Origin: an uncultured Helicobacter sp.
GTDB lineage: Bacteria; Campylobacterota; Campylobacteria; Campylobacterales; Helicobacteraceae
Direction: 5' to 3'
Length of the DNA: 17,447 nt
NCBI GenBank assembly: GCA_944325475.1
Contig: CALVAF010000023.1
Span: 1-17,447, forward strand
The position numbers and the translations under genes were made by a program. Numbering within the stretch: position 1 is the stretch's first letter; the number at the start of each line of letters is the position of its first letter. A model generated the notes under the pieces. It did no database searches. It saw only the letters and a program-made list of their open reading frames with translations, and was not told the origin of the DNA. Shown piece by piece: positions 6,973-14,990 of the stretch.

Positions 6973-7683
6973 ATGCAAATTATTCCTGCAATTGATTTAA
7001 AAGAGGGCTGTGCGGTGCGGCTTACTCAAGGCAAAATGGAAAGTGCAAAAATCTATTATAAAAACCCTCTAGAAGTCGCAAAAATTTTTGAAGATATGGG
7101 GGCGCAATACCTGCATATCGTAGATTTAGATGGGGCATTTTGTGGCAAACCCCAAAACAAAGAAGCCATTCAAAACATCGTCCAAAACTCCACACTTAAA
7201 ATCGAAGTGGGTGGTGGAATCCGCACAGAAGAAATCATAAAAGAATATTTGAATCTTGGAGTTAATCGCGTGATTCTAGGCTCTATTGCCCTCCAAAATC
7301 CAAGTTTTGCTAGGCAAATGGCACAAAAATACCCTATTGTGATTGGGATTGACGCTAAAGAGGGCAAAGTTGCCATAGAGGGCTGGGATAGAGTAGGCAG
7401 AATTCTTGCAAGCCAATTTGCAGAGAAATTTAGAGATAGCGCGATTGAAGCGATTATTTGCACAGATATTAGCAATGATGGAATGCTAGGGGGAATCAAT
7501 ATCGGCTTCACCCAAGAAATCGCTCAAAGCAGCGGCAAATTAACCCTTGCAAGCGGGGGATTATCAGGCTTAGAGGATTTGGAGCGATTGCAGGATTGCG
7601 GGATTGATGGCGTGATTGTGGGCAAGGCGTTTTATGAAGGCAAACTCAACTTAAAAGAAGCTTTCAAAAAATTTGGGGAGTAA
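6973..7683 (+). CDS. hisA: ProFAR isomerase HisA
   Basis: HisA carries out the Amadori rearrangement of ProFAR to PRFAR, the step that feeds HisH/HisF. The 236-residue half-barrel-duplicated TIM protein has the catalytic Asp8 in IIPAIDLKEG and Asp127 in VIGIDAKEG. Phosphate-binding loops are EVGGGIR (about 78-84), VILGS (about 100-104), LASGGLSG (about 192-199) and GVIVGKAFYEG. TDISNDGML (about 164-172) is also typical. An Asp at both catalytic positions fits HisA better than the related HisF. AAGGA lies upstream of the ATG. It has a strong promoter and is divergent from the autotransporter. About 107 bases separate it from cheY. Confidence 0.96.
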   Translation: MQIIPAIDLKEGCAVRLTQGKMESAKIYYKNPLEVAKIFEDMGAQYLHIVDLDGAFCGKPQNKEAIQNIVQNSTLKIEVGGGIRTEEIIKEYLNLGVNRVILGSIALQNPSFARQMAQKYPIVIGIDAKEGKVAIEGWDRVGRILASQFAEKFRDSAIEAIICTDISNDGMLGGINIGFTQEIAQSSGKLTLASGGLSGLEDLERLQDCGIDGVIVGKAFYEGKLNLKEAFKKFGE

Positions 7684-7729
7684 AATTCCTAGCAAGGTTG
7701 AAAAATTTATTGTAGGTTATAAGAAATTT

Positions 7730-7738
7730 TGCTATCAT
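7730..7738 (+). promoter_or_regulatory. extended -10 promoter of the cheY operon
   Basis: TGC followed by TATCAT (7733-7738), about 52 bases upstream of the cheY TTG start. The surrounding sequence TTTTGCTATCATACCGCAA resembles the region upstream of secG at 13988-14006. No clear -35 was seen. It probably drives cheY-prmA-ftsH-PSD-like-pssA, since gaps in that run are very short. Confidence 0.5.
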
Positions 7739-7790
7739 ACCGCAATTTTTTATATGGAATTTTATTTTAGTTAATTTTAAGGAGTTTGCT

Positions 7791-8165
7791 TTGAAAATGG
7801 TTGTCGTTGATGATAGTTCTACAATGAGAAGAATCATAAAAAATACACTTGCAAGATTAGGCTATAACGATATTTTAGAAGGTGAAAACGGAATTGAAGG
7901 TTGGGAGCAGATGAATACAAATCCCGATGTGAAAGTGCTAATCACTGATTGGAATATGCCAGAAATGAATGGTTTAGATTTAGTTAAAAAAGTTCGTGCT
8001 GATGAGAGATTTAAAGACATTCCAATCATTATGGTTACCACAGAGGGAGGGAAAGCAGAAGTTATCACTGCCCTCAAAGCTGGAGTGAATAACTATATCG
8101 TAAAACCTTTCACCCCACAAGTCTTAAAAGAAAAACTAGAAGTTGTATTAGGTGTAAATGACTAG
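7791..8165 (+). CDS. cheY: chemotaxis response regulator CheY
   Basis: A single-domain receiver of 124 residues that, when phosphorylated by CheA, binds the flagellar switch and changes rotation. The acidic pocket is Asp7/Asp8 (VVVDDSS), the phospho-acceptor is Asp53 (LITDWNMPEMNG), and the conserved Thr83, Tyr102 and Lys105 (NNYIVKPF) are all present. The sequence is very close to H. pylori CheY1, where the phospho-acceptor is also Asp53. The start is taken as TTG at 7791: AAGGAG lies six bases upstream, and the N-terminus MK then matches H. pylori CheY. The ATG at 7797 is too far from that site. It is the first gene of the block, and its stop abuts prmA. Confidence 0.96.
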   Translation: MKMVVVDDSSTMRRIIKNTLARLGYNDILEGENGIEGWEQMNTNPDVKVLITDWNMPEMNGLDLVKKVRADERFKDIPIIMVTTEGGKAEVITALKAGVNNYIVKPFTPQVLKEKLEVVLGVND

Positions 8166-8167
8166 TG

Positions 8168-8995
8168 ATGGAATCCTATAATTGCCTCAATGTCAGAGTT
8201 GATAAGTTTTTATGGCTTTTTGCAAACAAGGCATTAGAAATCACCCAAGAAGCGATTGAAGAGGATAATGAAGGCTTTATCATTCGCACCTATCAAGACA
8301 TTGAAACGATAAAAAAACAGCTAGAATCTTATAGCAAAGAGATTGAAGTATTAATGCAAGAAAAAATTTGCTTGGAGTTTGAATCGCAGATTCTTAAAAA
8401 TCAAGACTGGATTACAAAATACCGCGATTCCATACAGCCCATTGAATGCGAAAAATACTATATTTGCCCTCCTTGGTTTGCCCCCAAAGAAGACAAAATC
8501 AACCTCATCATTGAACCAGCACTCGCCTTTGGCAGTGGGCATCATGGTAGCACTTTTGGCTGCTTAGAAGCTTTAAATAGCCTTTCTTTAGAGAATAAAC
8601 GCATTTTAGATGTGGGTTGTGGGAGTGGGATTTTAGCCATTGCTGCTAAAAAAAGTGGCGGGGAAGTCTGGTGCTGCGATACCGACGAAATGGCGGTGAA
8701 TGCTACCAAAAATAATGCTCAAAAAAACAACCTTATTTTAGACAAGGTTTTTCTAGGCACACTAGATAAAATCGCCAATAAAAAAGGCTATTTTGATGTC
8801 GTAGTTGCTAATATCTTAGCCGATATTATCGTGGCATTGCCTTTGGATTCTTATGTTAAAGATGGTGGGGTTTTAATCTTATCAGGGATTTTAGAAAAAC
8901 ACACAAAAAAAGTCCTTGATAAGTTTAAAAACTTAGAATTACTTACCCAAAACAATCACGAAGAATGGGTAACTTTAACTCTCAAAAAAAGATAA
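8168..8995 (+). CDS. prmA: ribosomal protein L11 methyltransferase PrmA
   Basis: PrmA transfers methyl groups from S-adenosylmethionine to ribosomal protein L11. The 275-residue protein has an N-terminal recognition part (about 1-100) and a Rossmann methyltransferase domain. Visible motifs are EPALAFGSGHHGSTFGCLEAL (about 116-136; the family's GTGxHxTT loop is here GSGHHGST), motif I LDVGCGSG (about 147-154), acidic Asp171 at the end of strand 2, and VVANILADII (about 212-221). Length matches the Campylobacterota form. ATG 8168 is chosen over the GTG at 8165, which overlaps the cheY stop. No strong ribosome-binding site is visible, so coupling to cheY is likely. ftsH follows closely. The order cheY-prmA-ftsH is the same in H. 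pylori and C. jejuni. Confidence 0.93.
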   Translation: MESYNCLNVRVDKFLWLFANKALEITQEAIEEDNEGFIIRTYQDIETIKKQLESYSKEIEVLMQEKICLEFESQILKNQDWITKYRDSIQPIECEKYYICPPWFAPKEDKINLIIEPALAFGSGHHGSTFGCLEALNSLSLENKRILDVGCGSGILAIAAKKSGGEVWCCDTDEMAVNATKNNAQKNNLILDKVFLGTLDKIANKKGYFDVVVANILADIIVALPLDSYVKDGGVLILSGILEKHTKKVLDKFKNLELLTQNNHEEWVTLTLKKR

Positions 8996-9003
8996 GGATA
9001 AGA

Positions 9004-10935
9004 ATGCAAAGACAAGATAACAACCCAAACCAACCTCAAGATAAAAAGCCCAATAATTTTTTCAATCAAAATCCCTTGTTGATGTTTGTGATTTTTGCCA
9101 TCATTGCCATTGTCATCTTCCGCTTCATGTCCCCAAATAGCGAAGTAAGCAAACTAAGCGGTGCGAGTGCAACTAAAACTATCAATTATTATGAGCTAAA
9201 AAAACTCATCGAAAACAAACGAGTGGATTTTGTCGCTATTGGGCAAACCAATATCAAAGCAACTGCAAATAGCGAAAGTGGTAAAATCGTCTATAATGCC
9301 CAAAGAGTTAGTCCTGATAATACTCTCATTCCGCTGCTTGATGAAAAAGGAGTAGAATACACCGGATATAGTGAGAGCAACTGGCTTAGCGATATGCTTT
9401 TTGGCTGGGTATTACCGATTTTTATTTTCTTTGCCATTTGGATGTTTTTAGCTAATCGCATGCAAAAAAATATGGGAAGCGGAATCCTAGGCTTTAGTAG
9501 CTCAAGGAAGCTTGTAAATTCCGAAAAACCCAATGTCAAATTTGATGATATGGCAGGGAATGTAGAAGCTAAAGATGAAGTGGTTGAAATCGTGGATTTC
9601 TTAAAAAATCCAGAAAGATACGCGGCTTTGGGAGCTAAGATTCCTAAAGGCGTGCTTTTAGTCGGACCTCCTGGGACAGGTAAAACACTCCTTGCAAAAG
9701 CCGTAGCTGGGGAAGCAAATGTGCCCTTTTTTTCAGTGAGTGGAAGTAGCTTTATTGAAATGTTTGTGGGCGTTGGGGCAAGTCGCGTGAGGGATTTGTT
9801 TGAAAATGCCAAAAAAGAAGCACCAAGCATTATTTTTATTGATGAGATTGATGCAATTGGTAAAAGCCGTGCTAGTGGCATGGTGGGTGGTGGCAATGAT
9901 GAACGCGAACAAACCCTCAACCAACTTTTAGCTGAAATGGATGGCTTTAATTCTGATTCTTCACCCGTCATTGTCCTTGCTGCAACCAACCGACCCGAAG
10001 TCCTAGACCCCGCTCTTTTGCGTCCGGGCAGATTTGATAGACAGGTTTTGGTGGATAAGCCTGATTTTGAAGGTCGTGTAGAGATTTTAAAAGTGCATAT
10101 TAAAAATATCAAGCTTGCACGTAATGTGGATTTGTTTGAAGTCTCCAAACTCACAGCAGGGCTTGCAGGAGCGGATTTAGCAAATATCGTCAATGAAGCT
10201 GCCTTGCTTGCAGGGCGTAACGACAAAAGAGAAGTAGAGCAAAGTGACTTTTTAGAAGCAGTTGAGCGAAGTATCGCTGGGCTAGAGAAAAAATCCCGCC
10301 GAATCTCACCCAAAGAGAAGAAAATCGTTGCCTACCACGAAAGTGGGCATGCCCTCATCGCTGAAATCACTAAGGGAGCAAAAAAAGTTACCAAAGTCTC
10401 CATTATCCCACGTGGTTTAGCCGCGCTTGGATACACGCTTAACACACCCGAAGAAAACAAATACCTTATGCAAAAGCACGAATTGCTTGCTGAAGTCGAT
10501 GTTTTGCTAGGTGGAAGGGCAGCTGAAGCAGTGTTTTTGGGCGAAATCTCCACAGGAGCTAGCAATGATTTAGAGAGAGCCACAGACATTATCAAAGCTA
10601 TGGTTAGCTATTATGGAATGACTGATGTTGCTGGGCTTATGGTGCTAGAGAAGCAACGCAATGTTTTCTTAAATGGCGGACTAGGTAGCACAAGAGAATA
10701 CAGCGAAGAAATGGCACAAAAAATGGACGCTTATATCAAACAAATTCTTAACGAACGTTTTGAAGCTGTCAAAGAATCACTAGAAGCCTACAAAGAAGCC
10801 ATTGAAAATATCGTCAAAGAGCTTTTTGAAAAAGAAAACATCGATGGGGAAAAGGTGCGAGAAATCATCACGGAATACGAAAAAGCCCATAATTTAGAAA
10901 GTCGAATCGTCAAAGAAGAAACAGAGGAAGCCTAA
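9004..10935 (+). CDS. ftsH: ATP-dependent zinc metalloprotease FtsH
   Basis: A membrane AAA+ protease that extracts and degrades unassembled membrane proteins and regulatory proteins. Of 643 residues, TM1 is at about 25-42, a periplasmic domain at about 43-130 and TM2 at about 134-152. The AAA module has Walker A GPPGTGKT (221-228), Walker B IIFIDEIDAIG (about 276-286), pore motif FVGVGA (about 254-259) and the second region of homology ATNRPEVLDPALLRPGRFDR (about 327-346). The protease domain has zinc site HESGH (445-449) with third ligand Asp522 in STGASNDLERAT. The C-terminus is a charged coiled coil. ATG 9004 has AAGGA about five bases upstream and gives the usual N-terminus; the longer frame from 8965 overlaps prmA. 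All catalytic residues are intact. The PSD-like gene follows after 11 bases. Confidence 0.98.
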   Translation: MQRQDNNPNQPQDKKPNNFFNQNPLLMFVIFAIIAIVIFRFMSPNSEVSKLSGASATKTINYYELKKLIENKRVDFVAIGQTNIKATANSESGKIVYNAQRVSPDNTLIPLLDEKGVEYTGYSESNWLSDMLFGWVLPIFIFFAIWMFLANRMQKNMGSGILGFSSSRKLVNSEKPNVKFDDMAGNVEAKDEVVEIVDFLKNPERYAALGAKIPKGVLLVGPPGTGKTLLAKAVAGEANVPFFSVSGSSFIEMFVGVGASRVRDLFENAKKEAPSIIFIDEIDAIGKSRASGMVGGGNDEREQTLNQLLAEMDGFNSDSSPVIVLAATNRPEVLDPALLRPGRFDRQVLVDKPDFEGRVEILKVHIKNIKLARNVDLFEVSKLTAGLAGADLANIVNEAALLAGRNDKREVEQSDFLEAVERSIAGLEKKSRRISPKEKKIVAYHESGHALIAEITKGAKKVTKVSIIPRGLAALGYTLNTPEENKYLMQKHELLAEVDVLLGGRAAEAVFLGEISTGASNDLERATDIIKAMVSYYGMTDVAGLMVLEKQRNVFLNGGLGSTREYSEEMAQKMDAYIKQILNERFEAVKESLEAYKEAIENIVKELFEKENIDGEKVREIITEYEKAHNLESRIVKEETEEA

Positions 10936-10946
10936 AAGGAGCCATT

Positions 10947-11549
10947 TTGAAAACCACAACACAAATCATCGCAAAAGAGGGTTGGAAGCCTATCATTATA
11001 ACTTTAATTGTGCTATTTTTTTGCTGGTTGTTTGGGTGGGAAATCATCGGCTTTTTAGCATTTGTGTTTTTATTCTGCTTGGCTTATTTTTATTACAATC
11101 CCGAGCGAATCGCTCAAGACATTTCTGAAGGCGTGATTCTAGCACCCCTTGATGGAATCATCACTGGCATCGAAAATCAAGAGGAAAGCATTTTAATCCA
11201 AATCAAAAAGCCTATTTGCTTTTGTGGAATGATACGCATGCCCTTTAGCGGAGAGGCAAAAAAGGCATATCATATCCATGGTTTAGCAAATGCTCAAGAA
11301 TCAACGGGCGAGAAAGTGTGTTTAGAGTTCAAAAAGGACCATACCCAAGCTTCTTTAATTTTATATCCCAAAATCTGCCCCCGCAATGTCTTTGTGTATT
11401 TTTGTAATTCAAGCTTTAAAGAAGGGGAGAGAATCGGCTTTTTCTTAAAAGGCAATGCAAAATTACAATTACCCAAAAATGTAGAAATCAAAGTTACCAT
11501 TGGCGATAAGATTCAAGCAAGTTCTAGCATAATGGGGTATATCCGCTAA
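10947..11549 (+). CDS. phosphatidylserine decarboxylase-related membrane protein, active site degenerate
   Basis: A 200-residue protein aligned by eye with short, Sinorhizobium/archaeal-type phosphatidylserine decarboxylase (PSD): a membrane hairpin at about 13-50, then YFYYNPER (47-54, family FFRDPER) and APLDG (66-70, family SPADG). The C-terminal part GERIGFFLKGNAKLQLP lines up with the family's self-cleavage region. There the Gly-Ser that forms the pyruvoyl cofactor is Gly169-Asn170, and the family His in NCHVNRAP is also missing (CFCGMIRMP). It therefore probably cannot self-process or decarboxylate by the known chemistry. The start is TTG, with AAAAGGAG six bases upstream. Its stop overlaps the pssA start (TAATG), so the two are coupled. 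The position matches the gene between ftsH and pssA in Helicobacter and Campylobacter. A scaffold or lipid-binding role is only a guess. Confidence 0.8.
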   Translation: MKTTTQIIAKEGWKPIIITLIVLFFCWLFGWEIIGFLAFVFLFCLAYFYYNPERIAQDISEGVILAPLDGIITGIENQEESILIQIKKPICFCGMIRMPFSGEAKKAYHIHGLANAQESTGEKVCLEFKKDHTQASLILYPKICPRNVFVYFCNSSFKEGERIGFFLKGNAKLQLPKNVEIKVTIGDKIQASSSIMGYIR

Positions 11550-12280
11550 TGAGAATTGACCCTTTGTATATTTTGCCAAATCTCTTCACGGGTGCTAGCA
11601 TTTATCTTGGAATCTTAAGTGTTACGTATGCGACAATGGGGAGATTCCAGCTTGCCTGTTGGCTTGTGCTACTGAGCCTTATCTTTGATGGGTTAGATGG
11701 ACGTGTTGCAAGGCTAACAGGAACAACAAGTAAATTTGGCGTGGAGTTTGATTCGCTAGCTGATATTGTGGCTTTTGGGGTGGCACCTGCGATGATTTTA
11801 TTTGCTTATGTTGGGCATCTGTATGGGAAACTTGGAATCATTATTTCAGGACTTTATGTTGTCTTTGGAGCAATCCGTCTTGCACGCTTTAATGTCACCA
11901 CCAATCAAAAGGAACCCAATGTGTTTATAGGCTTACCTATCCCTGCTGCAGCTGTTTTTGTCGTGAGTTGGCTATTACTTGAAATGGGATTTTTCCAAAG
12001 GCATTTTGAAAACTCAAACCTCATCTCGCATTTTTTACTTGTAGGAAGTTTTATAGTTGCTTTGCTTATGGTTAGCAATATCCGCTATCCAAGTTTTAAA
12101 AAGCTAAACTTTGAAAAAATGAACTTTGGCAAAATCATCGTAGTTTTGATGATTATTTTAGCCATTCTTTTTGCCTACCCTACTTTTAGTATTGTGACAC
12201 TGATTACTTGCTATGTGCTTTTTGGTCCTAGCAGGGCTTTGTATTATCTCACCAAACATTTTATGGAGAGACGCAAATGA
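11549..12280 (+). CDS. pssA: CDP-diacylglycerol-serine O-phosphatidyltransferase PssA
   Basis: PssA makes phosphatidylserine from CDP-diacylglycerol and serine in the inner membrane, the precursor of phosphatidylethanolamine. The 243-residue multi-span protein has the complete CDP-alcohol phosphotransferase signature at 47-72: DGLDGRVAR, eight residues, G, three, Asp68, three, Asp72. The N-terminus DPLYILPNLFTGASIYLGI is typical of the bacterial membrane-bound PssA subfamily. Several hydrophobic helices follow, with a basic end. The start overlaps the stop of the PSD-like gene by one base (TAATG). Linkage to a PSD homologue recalls psd-pssA operons, but that partner looks inactive here. A 27-codon frame overlaps its stop (ATGA). 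Confidence 0.95.
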   Translation: MRIDPLYILPNLFTGASIYLGILSVTYATMGRFQLACWLVLLSLIFDGLDGRVARLTGTTSKFGVEFDSLADIVAFGVAPAMILFAYVGHLYGKLGIIISGLYVVFGAIRLARFNVTTNQKEPNVFIGLPIPAAAVFVVSWLLLEMGFFQRHFENSNLISHFLLVGSFIVALLMVSNIRYPSFKKLNFEKMNFGKIIVVLMIILAILFAYPTFSIVTLITCYVLFGPSRALYYLTKHFMERRK

Positions 12281-12360
12281 GAATAGCCTACACACAGCAT
12301 TACAGCATCGCTTGGAAAAACCTTTTAACTTTATCATTACTGCTGCCACTGAGCGCCTGA
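12277..12360 (+). CDS. 27-residue hypothetical ORF overlapping the pssA stop
   Basis: A short frame starting MRIAYTQHYSIAWKNLLTLS and ending LLLPLSA, with an ATGA overlap on pssA that would allow coupled translation. It has a basic start and a hydrophobic end. It is not recognised and is too short to assign. Another frame of the same stretch stays open to 12379 and reads KPFNFIITAATERLITLTH before its stop, so this may instead be the remnant of a larger gene. Low confidence that either is expressed. Confidence 0.25.
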   Translation: MRIAYTQHYSIAWKNLLTLSLLLPLSA

Positions 12361-12416
12361 TAACTTTAACCCACTAAAATTACACAACATACACCTAACA
12401 CAAAAAGGATAAAACA

Positions 12417-13958
12417 ATGGAAATGATAAAAATTTTTGACACAACTTTAAGAGATGGGGAACAAAGTCCGGGCGCTTCGATGAATACAGAAGAAAAAATC
12501 AAGCTTGCCTTGCAGTTAGAAAAATTGGGCGTAGATATTATTTAAGCAGGTTTTGCAGCAGCAAGTCCGGGGGATTTTGAAGCGATTTCAAGAATCTCTG
12601 AAACCCTCAAAAAAAGCACAATTTGCTCACTTGCACGTGCGGTGGCAAAAGACATTGAAGCAGCTGCAAAAGCCCTAGAAAAAGCAAAACACAAGAGAAT
12701 CCACACCTTCATCGCAACCAGCCCCATACACATGGAATACAAGCTCAAAATGCAGCCTAGTGAAGTCATCAAACGCGCTACAGAAGCCGTAAAGCTTGCA
12801 AGAAGTCTGTGTGAAGATGTAGAATTTAGCTGCGAAGATGCGTGCCGCAGCGACATTGGCTTTTTAAAAGAAGTGGCTTTGGCAGTTATCCAAGCAGGGG
12901 CGACCACACTCAATCTTCCTGATACCGTAGGCTATCGCTTACCCCATGAAATTGGTGAAATAATAAAGGAAATGAAAGCCTGTGTTGGGGATCGTGCGAT
13001 ACTATCGGTGCATTGCCACAATGACTTGGGCTTGGCAGTGGCAAACTCCATAGCCGGAATCCAAAGTGGTGCAAGGCAACTAGAATGCACGATTAATGGG
13101 CTTGGGGAACGTGCAGGAAACACCGCTTTAGAAGAAGTTGTGATGATTTTAAAAACTCGTAAAGATATTTTTGGAGGCTTAGATACGCAAATCAAAACTA
13201 AAGAAATCTATGCTACTAGTAAGCTTGTCGCTGACATCACCGGAATTAGACCCCAACCCAACAAGGCTATCGTGGGTAAAAATGCTTTTGCCCATGAGAG
13301 CGGAATCCACCAAGATGGTATACTAAAACACCCAAAAACCTATGAGATTATGACATCAAGCGATATTGGGATTCCACAAAATAATGGCTTAATTCTTGGC
13401 AAACACAGCGGTAGGGCAGCTTTTAAAGACAAGCTCATAAGTCTAGGTTTTAGCGAGATTTCGCAAGAAGAACTTGATAGCGCATTTGAAAAATTCAAAA
13501 TTCTTTGTGACAAGAAAAAAGAAGTCTATGATGAGGATATTCGCTCAATTCTCACAGACCAATCTAGCAAGATTCCACAAATTTTTGAGCTTGTTAGAAT
13601 GCAGATTAGTGATTGCTCAAATGGTGTCCCACACGCTGCAATTTGTATCCAAAAAGACGGGCTAGAAAGGATTGATGCGGCTATTGGGAATGGGAGTGTC
13701 GATGCGATTTTAAAAACCATTGACCGCATTAGTGGCTATCAAGGGGTTTTGAAAGATTACAAAGTGGAAGCGGTGAGTGAGGGCAAAGACGCCCTAGCTA
13801 AAGTCGTCGTCAAAGTCGAGTTTGACCCAAGCAAACCAGCAGTTATCGGACATGGATTGCACCTTGACACCATGCAGGCTACAGCAATGGCATACATCGG
13901 AGCACTGAATAACTATCTTTCAATGAAAGAATTAATCGTGACAAAAAAATGTTTTTAG
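12417..13958 (+). pseudogene. leuA: 2-isopropylmalate synthase LeuA with in-frame UAA at codon 43
   Basis: LeuA condenses acetyl-CoA with 2-oxoisovalerate, the first committed step of leucine synthesis. From ATG 12417 (AAAAGGA upstream) the frame encodes a full 514-codon enzyme. It has the catalytic strand FDTTLRDGEQSPG (7-19, metal ligand Asp13), THTFIATSPIH-like HTFIATSPIHMEYKL, FSCEDA, metal ligands HCHND (His199, His201), GLGERAGN, HESGIHQDG and a complete C-terminal leucine-regulatory domain. Codon 43 at 12543-12545 is TAA, where homologues have Glu (GVDIIEAGF); a single G-to-T change from GAA explains it. No frameshift or other lesion was found. A restart at GTG 12642 would lose the first barrel strands and Asp13, so it should be inactive. 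Options are a recent null allele, a sequencing error, or readthrough; I cannot decide among these from sequence. Confidence 0.85.
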
Positions 13959-13990
13959 AGGCATTTTTCAATATTCTATTAGTTAAGTTT

Positions 13991-13999
13991 TGCTACAAT
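13991..13999 (+). promoter_or_regulatory. extended -10 promoter of the secG operon
   Basis: TGC followed by TACAAT (13994-13999), 45 bases upstream of secG. The sequence around it, TTTTGCTACAATCCGCAAAA, resembles that upstream of cheY. It lies in the 86-base gap after leuA, so secG-frr-pyrE-RDD probably has its own promoter. Confidence 0.5.
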
Positions 14000-14044
14000 C
14001 CGCAAAATTTTTATGCAGATTTTTATTTTTATAAAGGTTAGCTT

Positions 14045-14410
14045 ATGAGTGGAGTTTTATTGATCATGCAGTTTGTTTTAGCGGTGATTATCACTATCGT
14101 GGTGCTTTTGCAAAAAAGCTCTAGTATCGGGCTTGGGGCATATAGCGGAAGCAATGAAAGCCTCTTTGGCGCAAAAGGTCCTGCGGGATTTTTGGCAAAA
14201 ACTACCTTTATACTTGGGTTTTTGTTTGTGGCAAACACCATCGCACTAGGCTATCTTTACACTCAAGATTCTCAAAAATCTATTATCGATAATATTGAGA
14301 TTCCAATCACACCAGCAAACCCTGCTCCTATCGCGCCTGCAGCTCCCCAAGCTCCCGCTATACCCGACACACAACCCACACCCCAATCCACTCCAACCCC
14401 ATCTAATTAA
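14045..14410 (+). CDS. secG: preprotein translocase subunit SecG
   Basis: A small inner-membrane subunit that assists SecYE/SecA export. The 121 residues include two membrane helices (about 3-22 and 50-72) joined by the conserved loop LLQKSSSIGLGAYSGSNESLFGAKGPAGFL, quoted in part: QKSSSIGLGAYSGS and FGAKGPAGFLAK. The tail (about 86-121) is rich in Pro, Ala and Thr, a low-complexity extension typical of Helicobacter and Campylobacter SecG. AAAGG lies upstream of the ATG. frr follows after nine bases. The order secG-frr-pyrE-RDD protein matches H. pylori HP1255-HP1258 as I recall it. Confidence 0.95.
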   Translation: MSGVLLIMQFVLAVIITIVVLLQKSSSIGLGAYSGSNESLFGAKGPAGFLAKTTFILGFLFVANTIALGYLYTQDSQKSIIDNIEIPITPANPAPIAPAAPQAPAIPDTQPTPQSTPTPSN

Positions 14411-14419
14411 AGGATTTTT

Positions 14420-14980
14420 ATGAGTTTGCAAGCAATTTACAATCACACACAAGAGAGTATGAATAAAAGCATTGAATCAATGAAAAAAGAATTTGGCACA
14501 TTGCGAAGCGGCAAGGTTTCTGTAACGATTTTAGACCACATTCGCATTAATTACTATGACACGCCAACGCCACTTAATCAAGTTGGATCTATCATCGCAC
14601 AAGATGCCAGCACGATTGTCATTACCCCTTGGGAGAAAAACCTCTTAAAAGAGATTGAAAGAGCAATTCAAGAAGCCAATATCAACGTTAATCCCAACAA
14701 CGATGGCGAGACAATCAAACTCTTTTTTCCTCCCATGACAAGTGAGCAAAGAAAAGAAATCGCTAAAGAGGCTAAAAACATCGGCGAAAAGACAAAAATC
14801 GCTGTTAGAAATATCCGAAAAGACTCAAATGATAAAGTTAAAAAACTCGAAAAAGACAAAGTCATTAGCGAAGATGAATCCAAAAAAGGGCAAGATGAGA
14901 TTCAAAAATTTACTGACAATGCCGTCAAAAAAATTGAAGAACTCGTCAAGCACAAAGAAGAGGAATTGCTGAAAATCTAA
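14420..14980 (+). CDS. frr: ribosome recycling factor Frr
   Basis: Frr acts with EF-G to split post-termination ribosomes. The 186 residues match the family's usual length of about 185. Conserved stretches are the N-terminal helix with LRSGKVSVTILDHI (about 28-41), YYDTPTPLNQVGSI (about 45-58), ITPWEKNLLKEIERAI (about 68-83), NPNNDGETIKLFFPPMTSEQRKE (in part: NNDGETIKLFFPPMTSEQR) and the long C-terminal helix with VRNIRKDSNDKVKKLEKD. AAAGGA lies just upstream. pyrE follows within 11 bases. Confidence 0.97.
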   Translation: MSLQAIYNHTQESMNKSIESMKKEFGTLRSGKVSVTILDHIRINYYDTPTPLNQVGSIIAQDASTIVITPWEKNLLKEIERAIQEANINVNPNNDGETIKLFFPPMTSEQRKEIAKEAKNIGEKTKIAVRNIRKDSNDKVKKLEKDKVISEDESKKGQDEIQKFTDNAVKKIEELVKHKEEELLKI

Positions 14981-14990
14981 AGGAGTGGCA

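Noticed and set aside
9291..10313. Open frame of 340 codons antisense to ftsH
   Set aside because: Lies wholly within ftsH, has Ser/Leu/Ala-rich composition typical of a mirrored frame, no recognisable domain, and ftsH is unambiguous.
12543..12863. Further damaging changes in leuA, such as Ala after AGF and Cys in EDACRS
   Set aside because: Other LeuA proteins, for example the Neisseria type as I recall it, also have AGFAAASPGD and a variable residue in EDAxRS, so these look like normal subgroup features.
12642..13958. Separate 438-codon gene starting at GTG 12642
   Set aside because: It is the downstream part of leuA after the TAA. It would lack the catalytic FDTTLRDGEQ strand, and no convincing ribosome-binding site was seen; better described as broken leuA.
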